From Reyranella sp. (lineage in GTDB: Bacteria > Pseudomonadota > Alphaproteobacteria > Reyranellales > Reyranellaceae): a stretch of DNA of 54,671 nt. The stretch spans positions 1-54,671 of the forward strand of contig JALHMO010000020.1 of NCBI GenBank assembly GCA_022844015.1, written 5' to 3'. The translations under genes were made by a program, and so were the position numbers. Each line of letters opens with the position of its first letter. Within the stretch, counting starts at the first letter, position 1. The notes beneath the pieces were generated by a model. The model did no database searches. It was given only the letters and a program-made list of their open reading frames with translations, and was not told the DNA's origin. Positions 9,012 through 19,928 of this stretch are shown piece after piece.

Positions 9012-10205
9012 TCACACCACCTTGGCGGCCCGCAGCTCGGCGATCTCGGCGGGCGTATAGCCAGCCTCGCCGAGCACCTCGTCGGTATGCTGGCCGAGCA
9101 TCGCCGGCGGGCGGTCGACCGAGCCGCCGCCATGCTCGAGGCGGAAGCCCGAGCCGACGACGCGGATCGGGCCGTGCGGCGTGTCGACCGTCTGCAGGAT
9201 CGTGCGACGGTCGAAGTGCTCCAGCTGCACGGTCTCCGGGATCGTCAGCACGCGGCCGGCCGGCACGTCGGCCCGGGCGAAGCGCTCGGCCCACGTCGCC
9301 GAGGTCTCCTTCACCAGCTCGGCCTCGATGATCTCGTGCAGCACCTTGTTGTTCTGGATGCGCGTCGGCCAGTCGGGGAAGCGCGGATCGGCGAGCGCGT
9401 CGGCCCGGCCGATATCCTTCATCAGGCGCTGGAACTGCGGCTCGGTCATGACGGCCAGCACCATCCAGCCGTCCTTCGTCCTGTAGAGGTCGCCGGTCGG
9501 CTTGCGCGTGACCGACAGGTTGGCGGCCTGCTCGTGCACGCGGCCGGTCATCATGTGCTCGGTGAACTGCTGGGCGAGATAGCCCATCACCGCGTCGATC
9601 ATGGCGACGTCGACCAGCTGGCCCTTGCCGGTGTGGGTGCGCTGGAAGAGCGCCGAGGCGACACCCAGCGCCGCCGTCGCGCCCGACATCACGTCGGCGC
9701 CGGCGAAGCCCACGCGCGTCGGCCCATTCGTCGGGAAGCCGGTGATCGACATCAGGCCCGACATTGCCTGGATCATGCCGTCGAACGCCGCCGTCTCGCG
9801 ATCCGGCCCGACCTGGCCGAAGCCGGAGACGGCGCAATAGATGAGCCGCGGGTTGAGCGCCTTCAGGACGTCGTAGCCGATTCCGAGCTTGTCCATCACG
9901 CCCGGCCGGAAATTCTCCATCACCACGTCGACCTTGGCGACCAGGCGCTTGACCGCCTCGATCGCCGCCGGCTTCTTGAGGTCGAGGGTGATCGAGCGCT
10001 TGCCGGCATTGACCGAGACCCAGGGTGCCGCGAGCCCGCGCTTCTCCCAGTCGTTGGCGCGGTTGCCGTAGCGCATGTCGTCGCCTTCGCGCGACTCGAT
10101 CTTGATGACGTCGGCCCCGAGCAGGGCGAGCTGGTAGGAGCCGTAGGGCCCCGCCAGCACCCGCGTGAAGTCGAGAACCTTTACTCCGGCAAACGGCTTG
10201 CTCAT
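9012..10205 (-). CDS. Class III CoA-transferase (CaiB/BaiF family)
   Basis: Transfers CoA between carboxylic acids. The N-terminus MSKPFAGVKVLDFTRVLAGP is the family hallmark, followed by LGADVIKIE, MENFRPG, the catalytic aspartate region GFAGADVMSG (Asp171, aligning with the Asp169 of FRC) and the C-terminal domain with DGWMVLAV and MLGQHTDEVL. Length 397 is standard. It lies 39 bases downstream of the GrdB-like selenoprotein gene and 14 bases before the hydrolase, so the three minus-strand genes may form an operon. Substrate pair cannot be assigned from sequence. Confidence 0.92.
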   Translation of the reverse strand: MSKPFAGVKVLDFTRVLAGPYGSYQLALLGADVIKIESREGDDMRYGNRANDWEKRGLAAPWVSVNAGKRSITLDLKKPAAIEAVKRLVAKVDVVMENFRPGVMDKLGIGYDVLKALNPRLIYCAVSGFGQVGPDRETAAFDGMIQAMSGLMSITGFPTNGPTRVGFAGADVMSGATAALGVASALFQRTHTGKGQLVDVAMIDAVMGYLAQQFTEHMMTGRVHEQAANLSVTRKPTGDLYRTKDGWMVLAVMTEPQFQRLMKDIGRADALADPRFPDWPTRIQNNKVLHEIIEAELVKETSATWAERFARADVPAGRVLTIPETVQLEHFDRRTILQTVDTPHGPIRVVGSGFRLEHGGGSVDRPPAMLGQHTDEVLGEAGYTPAEIAELRAAKVV

Positions 10206-10244
10206 GTCGTTCCTACGCCACGCCCGTCGAGGCAGCGTTCCTCT

Positions 10245-11171
10245 CTATGCCACACCGGCCTTCTGGCGCTGGCCCAAGGCGACCTGCTTCACCTTGTCGA
10301 ACTCGGCACGCCGCTTGGCGACCTCCTCGGGGCTCATGCGCTCGAGGTTGTTGTAGTCGAGCTTCCAGTCGCCGTCGTCGTTCCAGCGCAGCGGCGACTG
10401 CACCGTGGTGCGCGGGCCGACCGCGCTCTCCAGCACCTTCAGGGCGAGATCGAGCGTGAAGGCCTGCGTGTCCGGCTCGTGCGGCTTGCCGCACGAATTG
10501 CCGAGCGGGAAATCGCTGAACAGGAAGCGCGGCACACCGGTGTGCTCGACGATGTCCTTGGCGGCGCCCATGACCACGGTCGGGATGCCGTTCCTCTCCA
10601 GATAGCGGGCGACCAGACTCACGGTCTGGTGACAGACGGGTCAAGTCGGGACCAGAAGCGTCGCGTCGACCTGGTCCTGCCGGCAGCGTGCCAGGATCTC
10701 CGGCGCATCGGTCTCCAAGGTCACGCGCTGGCTGCGGTTGGTCGGCGCGCCATGGAAGCGCTTGGCGAGCTTGAAGCGGCCCTGGGCCGCGAGCTGGCGC
10801 ATCAGCGGCAGCGGGAACCAGGTGTTGCTGTCGGCAGCCGTGGTGTGCTTGCGATCGTAGCCGATGTGGGAGATGCGCGTGTCGTGGTCGACGGCCGTGT
10901 CGCCTGAAAAGACCGAGTAGAACTTTGCCGCGGCATTGTAGGCCGCGCCCGGACCCTGGTCGCCCTTGTCCGGCTGATAGGGCGCCGCCGTCGAGATCAG
11001 CGCCAGCGTGCTGTCCGCCAGGGGCTTCGTCAGCGGCTGGAACGGCGCATCGAGGTAGTGTGCCCAGCGGTACGGATTGTCGTAACCCAGCGCGAGGTAG
11101 TACTCGCGCGTGCGCCGCATGTACTCGAGCGGCGCATCGTAGTCGGGAGCAAAGTTGATGGTATCGGCCAT
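10245..11171 (-). CDS. GrdB-family (glycine/sarcosine/betaine reductase B-like) protein with in-frame UGA, probable selenoprotein
   Basis: Start ATG at 11171 (MADTINFAPDYDAPLEYMRR). The frame reads 176 residues to ATLLVPT, meets TGA at 10643-10641, then continues in the same frame for 131 residues as PVCHQTVSLVARYLERNGIP to a true stop at 10245. The post-UGA text is fully conserved-looking protein (GIPTVVMGAAKDIVEHTGVP, FSDFPLGNSCGKPHEPDTQ), which matches the C-terminal half of the PF07355 family. Reading UGA as Sec gives U177-P-V-C180, a UxxC redox motif as in the Sec-containing members of this reductase family. A hairpin downstream fits a bacterial SECIS. A complete product is 308 residues. 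Alternatives: a nonsense-mutated pseudogene. The presence of selA/B/C/D elsewhere in the genome is untested. The true substrate in aerobic proteobacteria is unknown. Confidence 0.75.
10612..10630 (-). promoter_or_regulatory. Candidate bacterial SECIS hairpin
   Basis: On the minus strand ACCAGAC pairs perfectly with GTCTGGT around a 5-base loop CGUGA. The loop begins 17 nucleotides after the in-frame UGA, and its second base is G. Bacterial SECIS elements are described as a stem-loop right after UGA with the apical loop 16-37 nucleotides away and a G in the first two loop positions, so stem length, spacing and loop G all fit. Confidence 0.65.
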
Positions 11172-11317
11172 GCGGCCAACCTGATGCCGGCCCAGCCTCG
11201 AGTCAAACTCGCCGACGAGAAAACTTCTCGGGGGGTCATGAATGGGCCATGCATTGGCCATCTCCCTCTGCTATCGCATGATGGAAGAAAATCGAACGTC
11301 CGCAGGGAGGACCGATC
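11172..11317. promoter_or_regulatory. Divergent promoter region between the GrdB-like and TctC genes
   Basis: About 145 bases between divergent starts. A plus-strand ribosome site AGGGAGG (11304-11310) sits seven bases before a TTG start at 11318 and decides that start. No clear promoter or operator seen. Confidence 0.4.
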
Positions 11318-12292
11318 TTGAGACAACCGACCCGCCGCGCCACGCTGGGGGCGCTCGCGGCCATTGCCGCCGCACCGCAGGCCTTCGCGCAGGCCTTCCC
11401 GGCCAAGCCCATGCGCTTCCTGGTGCCGTACCCGGTGGGCGGCATCGTCGACATCGTGACCCGCGCGCTGGCCGATCCGATGCAGGCCGATCTCGGCCAA
11501 CCCGTCGTCGTCGACCCCAGGCCCGGCGGCAACTCGACGCTCGCCACCGCGATGATCCCGCAGGCGCCGGCCGACGGCTACAGCTGGGTCATGGCGACCA
11601 TCTCGCATGTCGTGGCGCCGCACCTGCAGCCGGTCTCGTACGATCCCCTGGCCAACTTCCAGCCGGTGGCGCTGGTCGCGGTGGCGACCTCGGTCGCCAC
11701 GGTCAACCCCGCCATCCCGGTGAAGACGCTGAAGGAGCTGGTGGAGTACGGCCGGGCCAACCCTGGCAAGCTCAACTATCTCAATCCCGGCAACGGCTCG
11801 TCGATCCATCTGTCGGCCGAGCTGCTCAAGAACCGCTACAGGTTCGACATGACCTCGGTGCCCTATCGCGGCATCCCACCGGGAATGACCGACCTCCTCG
11901 AAGGACGGCTGCAGGTCGGCCTGCTGCCCGGCCCGCTCGCCATCCAGCACGTCCAGGCCGACAAGCTGCGCGCGCTCGCCGTGCTGGCCGACAAGCGGCT
12001 CGCCACCCTGCCCGACGTGCCGACCTTCGCCGAGGCAGGCTTCGCCGACGCCCAGGTCATGAGCTGGTACGTCATCGCGGTGCGCGCCGGCACGCCGGCG
12101 CCGATCGTCGAGCGCCTGCACGCCTCGGCCATGAAGGCCCTCGGCGGCACCGAGACCCGCGACCGCCTGGCCAAGGCCGGCTGCGAGGTGCCGGCGCCGC
12201 GCACGCCGGCAGAGGTAATGGCGATGTGGAAGGCCGACTACGCCCGCTACGGCAATCTGGTCAAGGAAGCCGGCATCAAGACCGAAAGCTGA
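11318..12292 (+). CDS. Tripartite tricarboxylate transporter receptor (Bug/TctC family)
   Basis: Periplasmic solute-binding protein. Twin-arginine-bearing signal MRQPTRRATLGALAAIAAAP with cleavage after QAFA. Family words follow in order: PAKPMRFLVPYPVGGIVDIV, VVDPRPGGNSTLAT, PADGYSW, the ligand-loop GRANPGKLNYLNPGNGSSIH, VPYRGIPPGMTDLLEG, LADKRLATLPDVPTFAEAGF. Length 324 is typical. Translation begins at TTG supported by the strong upstream AGGGAGG. No TctA/TctB membrane genes are adjacent, the usual orphan state of the expanded Bug families. Ligand probably a carboxylate, not determinable. Confidence 0.92.
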   Translation: MRQPTRRATLGALAAIAAAPQAFAQAFPAKPMRFLVPYPVGGIVDIVTRALADPMQADLGQPVVVDPRPGGNSTLATAMIPQAPADGYSWVMATISHVVAPHLQPVSYDPLANFQPVALVAVATSVATVNPAIPVKTLKELVEYGRANPGKLNYLNPGNGSSIHLSAELLKNRYRFDMTSVPYRGIPPGMTDLLEGRLQVGLLPGPLAIQHVQADKLRALAVLADKRLATLPDVPTFAEAGFADAQVMSWYVIAVRAGTPAPIVERLHASAMKALGGTETRDRLAKAGCEVPAPRTPAEVMAMWKADYARYGNLVKEAGIKTES

Positions 12293-12311
12293 CCGGGCCA
12301 CTGTCCCTCCC

Positions 12312-12346
12312 GTGAAGATCGAGGCGTGGACCGCCCCGATCTTCAC
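12312..12346 (+). terminator. Hairpin after the TctC gene
   Basis: GTGAAGATCGAGGCG pairs with CGCCCCGATCTTCAC with one mismatch across a 5-base loop, 20 bases after the stop codon. There is no following T-run, so it may be a terminator stem or simply a 3' stabilising hairpin. Confidence 0.5.
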
Positions 12347-12374
12347 AGCATCGTGGTGTGCCGACGTGCTGGGG

Positions 12375-12663
12375 CCTCCCCCGTAATCGGGGCTGTCGAG
12401 TTCACACATATTGTCCTCCCTGCGCAAAGCGCGGGGAGGTGCCCCCGAAGGGGGCGGAGGGGTCAGGAGAAGCACACGTCCCGCTAGAACATTCGTCATA
12501 TTGACGCCACTAGTCGTCCATCTACGAACCTTGAACCGCAAGAACATGGATGGACGCTTCGACTGAGGCTCCTGACCCCTCCGCCCCCTTCGGGGGCACC
12601 TCCCCGCGCTTCGCGCAGGGAGGACAAAATGATGTGTGAATTCGACCGCGTAATCGGGGGAGG
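12375..12663. repeat. Long palindromic repeat (family 2), copy 1
   Basis: Two nearly perfect inverted arms of about 90 bases, left 12375-12468 and right 12570-12663, flank a spacer of about 100 bases. Arms contain gaggtgcccccgaaggggg and its complement, the phrase cggaggggtcagga, and ttcacacat near the outer ends. It is non-coding and resembles a non-autonomous inverted-repeat element. It shares the cctccccag/c...gaggtg...cggaggggtca layout with 14672-14863. Only about 150 bases of unremarkable sequence separate it from yejA. Confidence 0.8.
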
Positions 12664-12811
12664 AGATGGAGAGCGTATGGCCGGCCTCAACAAAGGGTGA
12701 CCGGGCGGCCCTGCGGCAAACCTGACAGCGAAGTAACCCCTGGGCCATAGTGCCGCCCAAATCCGGCACGTTATATGGACTGCAGCGACAGGCATCGGGG
12801 AGCGTATTCGC

Positions 12812-14659
12812 ATGTCGATCAAACGGCGCAGACTGCTGGCGGGTGGCGCGGCCCTGTGGGTGGCCGCGCCGGCGATCGTGCGGGCCCAGGGCTCGTCCAG
12901 GGTGACCGTCAGCCATGGCTTTGCCATGCACGGCACGCCCAAATATGCCGCCGACGCCGGCCCGCCCGACTACCTCAACCCGGCCGCCCCCAAGGGCGGC
13001 TCGGTGCGGCTGGCGGCGCGCGGCACTTTCGATTCCCTGCATCCCTTCATCGTGAAAAGCGTGCCGGCGGCCGGCATCTCGGCGATCTGGGACACGCTCT
13101 GCTGGGCGTCGCGCGACGAGGCCTCGACCGAGTACGGCCTGGTCGCCGAGACCATCGAATGGCCGGACGACCGCTCCTGGGTGGCCTTCACGCTGCGGCC
13201 GCAAGCCAGGTTCCACGACGGCACCCCGATGACGGTCGAGGACGTGATCTTCACCTTCGACATCCTGAAGTCCAAGGGCGCGCCGAACTACGCCTTCTAC
13301 TATCACGACGTGCTCAAGGCGGAGAAGGTCGGCGAGCGCAAGGTGCTGTTCACCTTCCGCGACAGCACCAACAAGGAGCTGCCGCTGATCGTCGGCCAGC
13401 TTCCCGTCCTGCCCTCCAGATGGTGGGCGACGCGCGACTTCGAGAAGGTGTCGCTCGAGATCCCGCTGGGCAGCGGCCCCTACAAGGTCGATGCGGTCGA
13501 CGTCGGGCGCTCGATCGCCTATCGCCGGGCCGACGATTGGTGGGCCAGGGACCTCTGGATGAACCGCGGCCGCCACAATTTCGAGGTCATGCGCTACGAG
13601 TACTACCGCGACGTCACGGTGCAGTTCGAGGCCTTCAAGGCGGGCGAGATCGACATCCGCCAGGAGAACATCGCGCGCAACTGGGCGACCGCCTACGACA
13701 TCCCGCCGGTGCGCGACGGCCGCATCCAGCGCGCCGAGATCCCGCACGAACTGCCGACCGGCATGCAGTGCTTCGCCTTCAACACGCGGCGCGAGTATTT
13801 CAAGGATCGCCGGGTGCGCGAGGCGATCGGCACCATGTTCGACTTCGCGTGGACCAACAAGAACCTGTTCTACGGGATGTACAAGCGCAACATCTCGTTC
13901 TTCGGCAACTCCGAGCTCGCCTCCTCGGGCCTGCCGACGCCGGCCGAGCTGAAGTACCTCGAGCCGCTGCGCGGCAAGATCCCGGACGAGGTCTTCACCC
14001 GGGAGTTCAAGCTGCCGGAGTCGGACGGCACGGGCAACGTGCGCGACCTCGCCCGGCGCGCCCTGGCGCTCCTCAAGGACGCCGGCTGGGAGATCAAGGA
14101 CGGCAAGATGACCGAGACGAGGTCGGGCAAGAAGCTCGCCTTCGAGATGATGCTGAACGACGCGAGCTTCGAGCGCGTGGTCCTGCCCTACAGGCAGAAC
14201 CTCGAGCGCATCGGCATCGACATGAGCGTGCGCACCATCGACACGGCGCAGTTCAAGCGCCGCGAGGACGAGTTCGATTTCGACATGATGGTCGAGGGCT
14301 TCGGCCAGTCGCTGTCGCCGGGCAACGAGCAGCGCGACTTCTGGGGCTCCAAGGCCGCCGCGACGACGGGCAGCCGCAACTCGATCGGGATTCGCGACGA
14401 GGCGATCGATCGGCTGGTCGAGACGCTGATCGCCGCGCCCGACCGCGAGAGCCTGGTCAACGTCACCCGCGCGCTCGATCGCGTGCTGCTGTGGAGCCAC
14501 TTCGTGGTGCCCAACTGGCACAGCAACACCGCCTACGTCGCCTACTGGAATCGCTTCGCCCGACCGGCGAAGAGCGCCCGTTACGCCCCGGTGGCCTTCG
14601 ACACCTGGTGGATCGACGAGGCCAAGGACAAGGCCCTGCAGCGCGGGGGAGGGAAGTGA
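12812..14659 (+). CDS. yejA: YejA-type peptide ABC transporter substrate-binding protein
   Basis: Periplasmic binding protein of the YejABEF importer, which in enterobacteria takes up peptides including microcin C. The start MSIKRRRLLAGGAALWVAAP carries a Tat-like twin-arginine signal with cleavage after IVRA. Family words: HGFAMHGTPKYAADAGPPDYLNP, PKGGSVRLAARGTFDSLHPF, ARFHDGTPMTVEDVIFTFDI, FNTRREYFKDRRVREAIG and C-terminal NWHSNTAYVAYWNRFARP. At 615 residues it has the normal SBP_bac_5 size for YejA. First gene of yejA-yejB-yejE-yejF; a palindromic repeat separates it from yejB. Confidence 0.93.
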   Translation: MSIKRRRLLAGGAALWVAAPAIVRAQGSSRVTVSHGFAMHGTPKYAADAGPPDYLNPAAPKGGSVRLAARGTFDSLHPFIVKSVPAAGISAIWDTLCWASRDEASTEYGLVAETIEWPDDRSWVAFTLRPQARFHDGTPMTVEDVIFTFDILKSKGAPNYAFYYHDVLKAEKVGERKVLFTFRDSTNKELPLIVGQLPVLPSRWWATRDFEKVSLEIPLGSGPYKVDAVDVGRSIAYRRADDWWARDLWMNRGRHNFEVMRYEYYRDVTVQFEAFKAGEIDIRQENIARNWATAYDIPPVRDGRIQRAEIPHELPTGMQCFAFNTRREYFKDRRVREAIGTMFDFAWTNKNLFYGMYKRNISFFGNSELASSGLPTPAELKYLEPLRGKIPDEVFTREFKLPESDGTGNVRDLARRALALLKDAGWEIKDGKMTETRSGKKLAFEMMLNDASFERVVLPYRQNLERIGIDMSVRTIDTAQFKRREDEFDFDMMVEGFGQSLSPGNEQRDFWGSKAAATTGSRNSIGIRDEAIDRLVETLIAAPDRESLVNVTRALDRVLLWSHFVVPNWHSNTAYVAYWNRFARPAKSARYAPVAFDTWWIDEAKDKALQRGGGK

Positions 14660-14671
14660 GCATCGACGATT

Positions 14672-14863
14672 CCTCCCCAGCTTCGCTGGGGAGGTGTCGC
14701 CGTCATACGGCGACGGAGGGGTCATGGTTCGTGGGACCGCGAACGTCCCGCCCGCTCATGATCATGCTCATGATTCATGAGCGGGCGGGACGTCCGCGAT
14801 CCGGAAAACATGACCCCTCCGCCCCCGTAAGACGGGGGCACCTCCCCAGCGGAGCTGGGGAGG
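14672..14863. repeat. Long palindromic repeat (family 2), copy 2, inside the yej operon
   Basis: Inverted arms of about 95 bases meet near a centre at 14761-14774 (atcatgctcatgat). The arms begin and end cctccccagc/gctggggagg and contain gtcccgcccgctcatga. It occupies almost all of the yejA-yejB gap, ending 11 bases before the yejB ATG. As RNA it would fold into one long hairpin, so it may reduce readthrough and let the binding protein be made in excess over the permease, a common arrangement in binding-protein operons. Distantly related in layout to 12375-12663. Confidence 0.85.
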
Positions 14864-14874
14864 AGAACCGCTAG

Positions 14875-15978
14875 ATGCTCGCCTACATCCTGCGCCGGTT
14901 GATGCTGGTGGTGCCGACCCTGATCGGCATCATGGTGATCAACTTCTTCGTCATCCAGGCGGCGCCCGGCGGGCCGGTCGAGCAGATGCTGGCCCAGATG
15001 CAGGGCACGGCGGTCGACGCCACCGCACGCTTCACGGGCAGCACGAGCGGCGGCGAGACGGTGCAGAAATCGGCGGCCGACACGTCGGGCGGCGGCGGTA
15101 CCTATCGCGGCGCACGCGGCCTGCCGAAGGAGCTGGTCGAACGAATCGAGAAGATGTACGGCTTCGACAAGCCGATCTACGAGCGCTTCCTCCTGATGAT
15201 GCGGAACTACCTCGTCCTCGATTTCGGCGAGAGCTTCTTCCGCAACAAGCGGGTCGTCGACCTGGTGCTCGAGAAGATGCCGGTGTCGATCTCGCTCGGC
15301 GTCTGGACGACGCTGCTGATCTATTTCATCTCGATACCGCTCGGCATCGCCAAGGCGGTGCGCGACGGCTCGCGCTTCGACCTGACGAGCTCGTCGATCC
15401 TGATCGTGCTGAACGCCATCCCGGGCTTCCTGTTCGCGCTCCTGCTGGTCGTGCTGTTCGCCGGCGGCAGCTACTTCAAATGGTTCCCGCTGCGCGGCCT
15501 GGTGTCCGACGACTGGAGCTCGCTCGGCACCATCGACCAGGTGCTCGACTATCTCTGGCACATGGTGCTGCCGATCGGCGCCATGGTGATCGGCGGCTTC
15601 GCCACCCTCACCTTCCTGACCAAGAACTCGTTCCTCGAGGAGATCCACAAGCAGTATGTGCTGACCGCCCGCGCCAAGGGCCTGGTCGAGCGCCGCGTGC
15701 TCTACGGCCACGTTTTCCGCAACGCCATGCTGATCATCATCGCGGGCTTTCCGGCGGCCTTCATCGGCGTGCTGTTCACCGGCTCGCTGCTGATCGAGGT
15801 GATCTTCTCGCTCGACGGCCTCGGGCTGCTGGGCTTCGAGGCGGCGATCAACCGCGACTACCCGATCATGTTCGGCACGCTCTACTTCTTCGGCCTGATC
15901 GGGCTGGTGATGGGCATCCTGGGCGACATCATGTACACGGTGGTCGACCCGCGCATCGACTTCGAGGCGCGCGGCTGA
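14875..15978 (+). CDS. yejB: Peptide ABC transporter permease YejB
   Basis: Inner-membrane permease of the peptide importer. [20 protein letters not shown] starts the first membrane helix, followed by the YejB-specific periplasmic insertion (about 45-90, [15 protein letters not shown]...) and the BPD_transp_1 core from about residue 125, with five helices and the EAA loop ([22 protein letters not shown]). Length 367 is standard. Its TGA overlaps the ATG of yejE (TGATG), indicating translational coupling. Confidence 0.95.
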   Translation: MLAYILRRLMLVVPTLIGIMVINFFVIQAAPGGPVEQMLAQMQGTAVDATARFTGSTSGGETVQKSAADTSGGGGTYRGARGLPKELVERIEKMYGFDKPIYERFLLMMRNYLVLDFGESFFRNKRVVDLVLEKMPVSISLGVWTTLLIYFISIPLGIAKAVRDGSRFDLTSSSILIVLNAIPGFLFALLLVVLFAGGSYFKWFPLRGLVSDDWSSLGTIDQVLDYLWHMVLPIGAMVIGGFATLTFLTKNSFLEEIHKQYVLTARAKGLVERRVLYGHVFRNAMLIIIAGFPAAFIGVLFTGSLLIEVIFSLDGLGLLGFEAAINRDYPIMFGTLYFFGLIGLVMGILGDIMYTVVDPRIDFEARG

Positions 15979-16993
15979 TGCGGCCTCTGACGCGGCGCCG
16001 GCTGGCCATCTTCCGCTCGAGCAAGCGCGGCATGATCTCGCTCGTCCTGTTCGGCATCCTGTTCGTGCTGTCGCTGTTCGCCGAGCTGCTGGCCAACAAC
16101 AAGCCGCTGCTGATCTGGTACGACGGCGGCCTCTACTCGCCCCTGGTGCGCGACTACCCCGAGACCACGTTCGGCGGCGATTTCCCGACCAACGCCGTCT
16201 ACAGCGAGCCCGAGCTGCAGAAGCTGATCGAGGACAAGGGCTGGATGATCTGGCCGCCCATCCCCTACAGCTACGACACGGTGGCGAAGGGCGAGGGCCG
16301 CCAGGCCCTGCAGCCGCCGTCGTGGGCGCATCTGCTGGGCACCGACGACCAGGCGCGCGACGTGCTGGCCCGCCTGATCTACGGCTTTCGCATCTCGGTC
16401 CTGTTCGGCCTGGTGCTGACCGTGCTGAGCTCGACCATCGGCGTCGTCGCCGGCGCCGTGCAGGGCTATTTCGGCGGCGCGGTCGACCTGCTGATGCAGC
16501 GCTTCCTCGAGATCTGGTCGAGCATGCCGAGCCTCTACCTGCTGATCATCCTGGCGAGCTTCATCCAGCCCGGCTTCTGGGTGCTGCTGGGAATCATGCT
16601 GCTGTTCAGCTGGATGGCCCTGGTCGGGCTGGTGCGCGCCGAGTTCCTGCGCGGGCGCAATTTCGACTATGTTCGCGCCGCCCGGGCGCTCGGCATGGTG
16701 GACGCCCGCATCATGTTCCGGCACATCCTGCCCAACGCCATGACCGCCAGCCTCACCTTCCTGCCCTTCATCCTGGCCGGCTCCGTGACCACCCTGACGT
16801 CGCTCGACTTCCTGGGCTTCGGCCTGCCGGTCGGCTCGCCGTCGCTGGGCGAGCTGCTGCTGCAGGGCAAGAACAATCTCAATGCGCCTTGGCTCGCCTT
16901 CACCGGCTTTGCCATCCTGGCCCTCATGATGTCCCTGCTGGTGTTCATCGGCGAGGCGGTGCGCGACGCCTTCAACCCGCGCAAGGTGCCGAC

Positions 16994-16997
<4 letters not shown>
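15978..16997 (+). CDS. yejE: Peptide ABC transporter permease YejE
   Basis: Second permease. The start ATG at 15978 overlaps the yejB stop; the protein begins [20 protein letters not shown] and is 339 residues. Helix 1 is LVLFGILFVLSLFAELLAN, then a large periplasmic region with the YejE words NKPLLIWYDGGLYSPLVRDY and PSWAHLLGTDDQARDVLAR, then the transport core with the EAA loop (YVRAARALGMVDARIMFRHI). Its stop overlaps the yejF start as ATGA. Confidence 0.95.
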
Positions 16998-18625
<1,628 letters not shown>

Positions 18626-18693
18626 CGGCCTGCGACGGCGTCTCGCGCTCCCTGCCGTCCTGCGAGACCTCGTCGAACGAGAGCGCAGGTCTC

Positions 18694-18840
18694 TCGTCGT
18701 CCCGAGCCCAGCGCCTGTCCCGAGCGAAGCCGAGGGAAAGGATCTCGTCGCCGCCTGCCATGAGCGGGGTTTGCAACTTCTGGCGATGAGATCCTTTCCT
18801 TCGGCTTCGCTCGGGACAGGCACTACGTTCAGGATGACAA
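18694..18840. repeat. Palindromic intergenic repeat after yejF
   Basis: Inverted arms gcctgtcccgagcgaagccg (from 18713) and cggcttcgctcgggacaggc (to 18821), extended by aaaggatctc/gagatccttt, flank a 40-base loop. The outer parts (cgtcgtcccgag and caggatgacaaag) extend the symmetry imperfectly. This resembles widely dispersed alphaproteobacterial intergenic palindromes. Non-coding; the remaining gap to 18964 shows only a ribosome site for the next gene. Confidence 0.75.
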
Positions 18841-18964
18841 AGAGTTGGGTGTTCGCGGTAATGTCGCCATCCAGAGAAAGGCGCTCGCGAAAGCAAGCTC
18901 CTCGAGCCGACGGACCTTTCCTTCCTTCCCGAAGACCTGACGAATCCCGAGCGGAGTCCCCTTC

Positions 18965-19900
18965 ATGGCCAATGCGATCGCCTATATCAGCCGCGACACC
19001 GACGGGCTGCATTGGAAGCGGATCCTGTCCGAGGCCTTCGGCACGATCGATTTCCGCACCCTCGACGCGCTCGGCGACACGGCCGACATCGAGATCGCGC
19101 TCGCCTGGAAGCCGCCGCGCGGCCTGCTCGCCTCGTTCGGGAACCTGAAGCTGATCGTCTCGCTCGGCATGGGCGTCGACCACCTGCTGGCCGACGACCG
19201 GCTGCCCGAGGGCGTGCCGATCGTGCGCATCATGGACGACGGCCTGGTCGGCCAGATGAGCGAGTATGCGATCTACTGGGCGTTGCGCCATCACCGCGAC
19301 ATCGACAAGTACGCCGAGAGCCAGCGCAGGAAGGAATGGAAGCCGCTCGACTTCGTCGACACCCTGCATCGCCGGGTCGGCGTGATGGGGCTGGGCACGA
19401 TCGGCCAGGACACCGCGAGGAAGTTCGCGATGCTGGGTTTCCCGACGGCCGGCTGGAGCCGCACGGCCAAGACGCTGGACGGCATCGAGACCTTCCACGG
19501 CACCGACGGCCTGCAGAGGTTCCTCGCGCGCAGCGATATCCTGGTCGCCGTGCTGCCGCTCACCCGCGACACCAGGGGCCTGCTCGACGCCAAGGCGTTC
19601 GCCGCCCTCCCGAAAGGCGCCTACTTCATCAACATGGCCCGCGGCCCGCTGGTCGACGACGACGCCCTGCTCGCCGCCCTCGCGTCCGGCCAGGTGAGCG
19701 GCGCTGCGCTCGACGTGTTCAACCAGGAGCCCCTGCCGGCGGACCATCCCTACTGGACGCACCCCAAGGTCCACGTCACGCCGCACATCGCCGGCGCCAC
19801 CAACCCGCGCACGGCGTCCCCCGGCATCATCGAGAACATCGAGCGCCTGCGCAGCGGGCGGGAGTTCATCCATCGAGTCGATCCGAAGACGGGGTATTGA
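18965..19900 (+). CDS. D-2-hydroxyacid dehydrogenase, GhrA-like (glyoxylate/hydroxypyruvate reductase)
   Basis: NAD(P)-dependent reductase of 2-oxoacids. Rossmann motif GLGTIG at 142-147; catalytic Arg226 (NMARGPLVD), Glu255 (NQEPLP) and His274 (TPHIAGATN) are all present. The early catalytic-domain words SLGMGVDHLL and the absence of an ACT domain, with 311 residues, match the GhrA group rather than SerA. ATG at 18965 has GGAG eight bases upstream. It is followed 28 bases later by a CBS-BON gene, possibly cotranscribed. Exact 2-oxoacid unknown. Confidence 0.88.
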   Translation: MANAIAYISRDTDGLHWKRILSEAFGTIDFRTLDALGDTADIEIALAWKPPRGLLASFGNLKLIVSLGMGVDHLLADDRLPEGVPIVRIMDDGLVGQMSEYAIYWALRHHRDIDKYAESQRRKEWKPLDFVDTLHRRVGVMGLGTIGQDTARKFAMLGFPTAGWSRTAKTLDGIETFHGTDGLQRFLARSDILVAVLPLTRDTRGLLDAKAFAALPKGAYFINMARGPLVDDDALLAALASGQVSGAALDVFNQEPLPADHPYWTHPKVHVTPHIAGATNPRTASPGIIENIERLRSGREFIHRVDPKTGY

Positions 19901-19928
19901 CGACTCGATCTTCACCGAGGAACCCGCC

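Noticed and set aside
10641..10643. TGA in the GrdB-like gene as a simple pseudogene stop
   Set aside because: Provisionally set aside because both flanks are conserved in the same frame, UPVC gives a redox motif, and a SECIS-like hairpin is correctly placed; kept as the main alternative.
11030..14725. A very long open frame on the minus strand antisense to tctC and yejA
   Set aside because: Its translation is low-complexity Arg/Gly/Asp/Val text without family motifs and runs through two palindromic repeats; the plus-strand frames encode clear conserved proteins. High GC explains the lack of stops.
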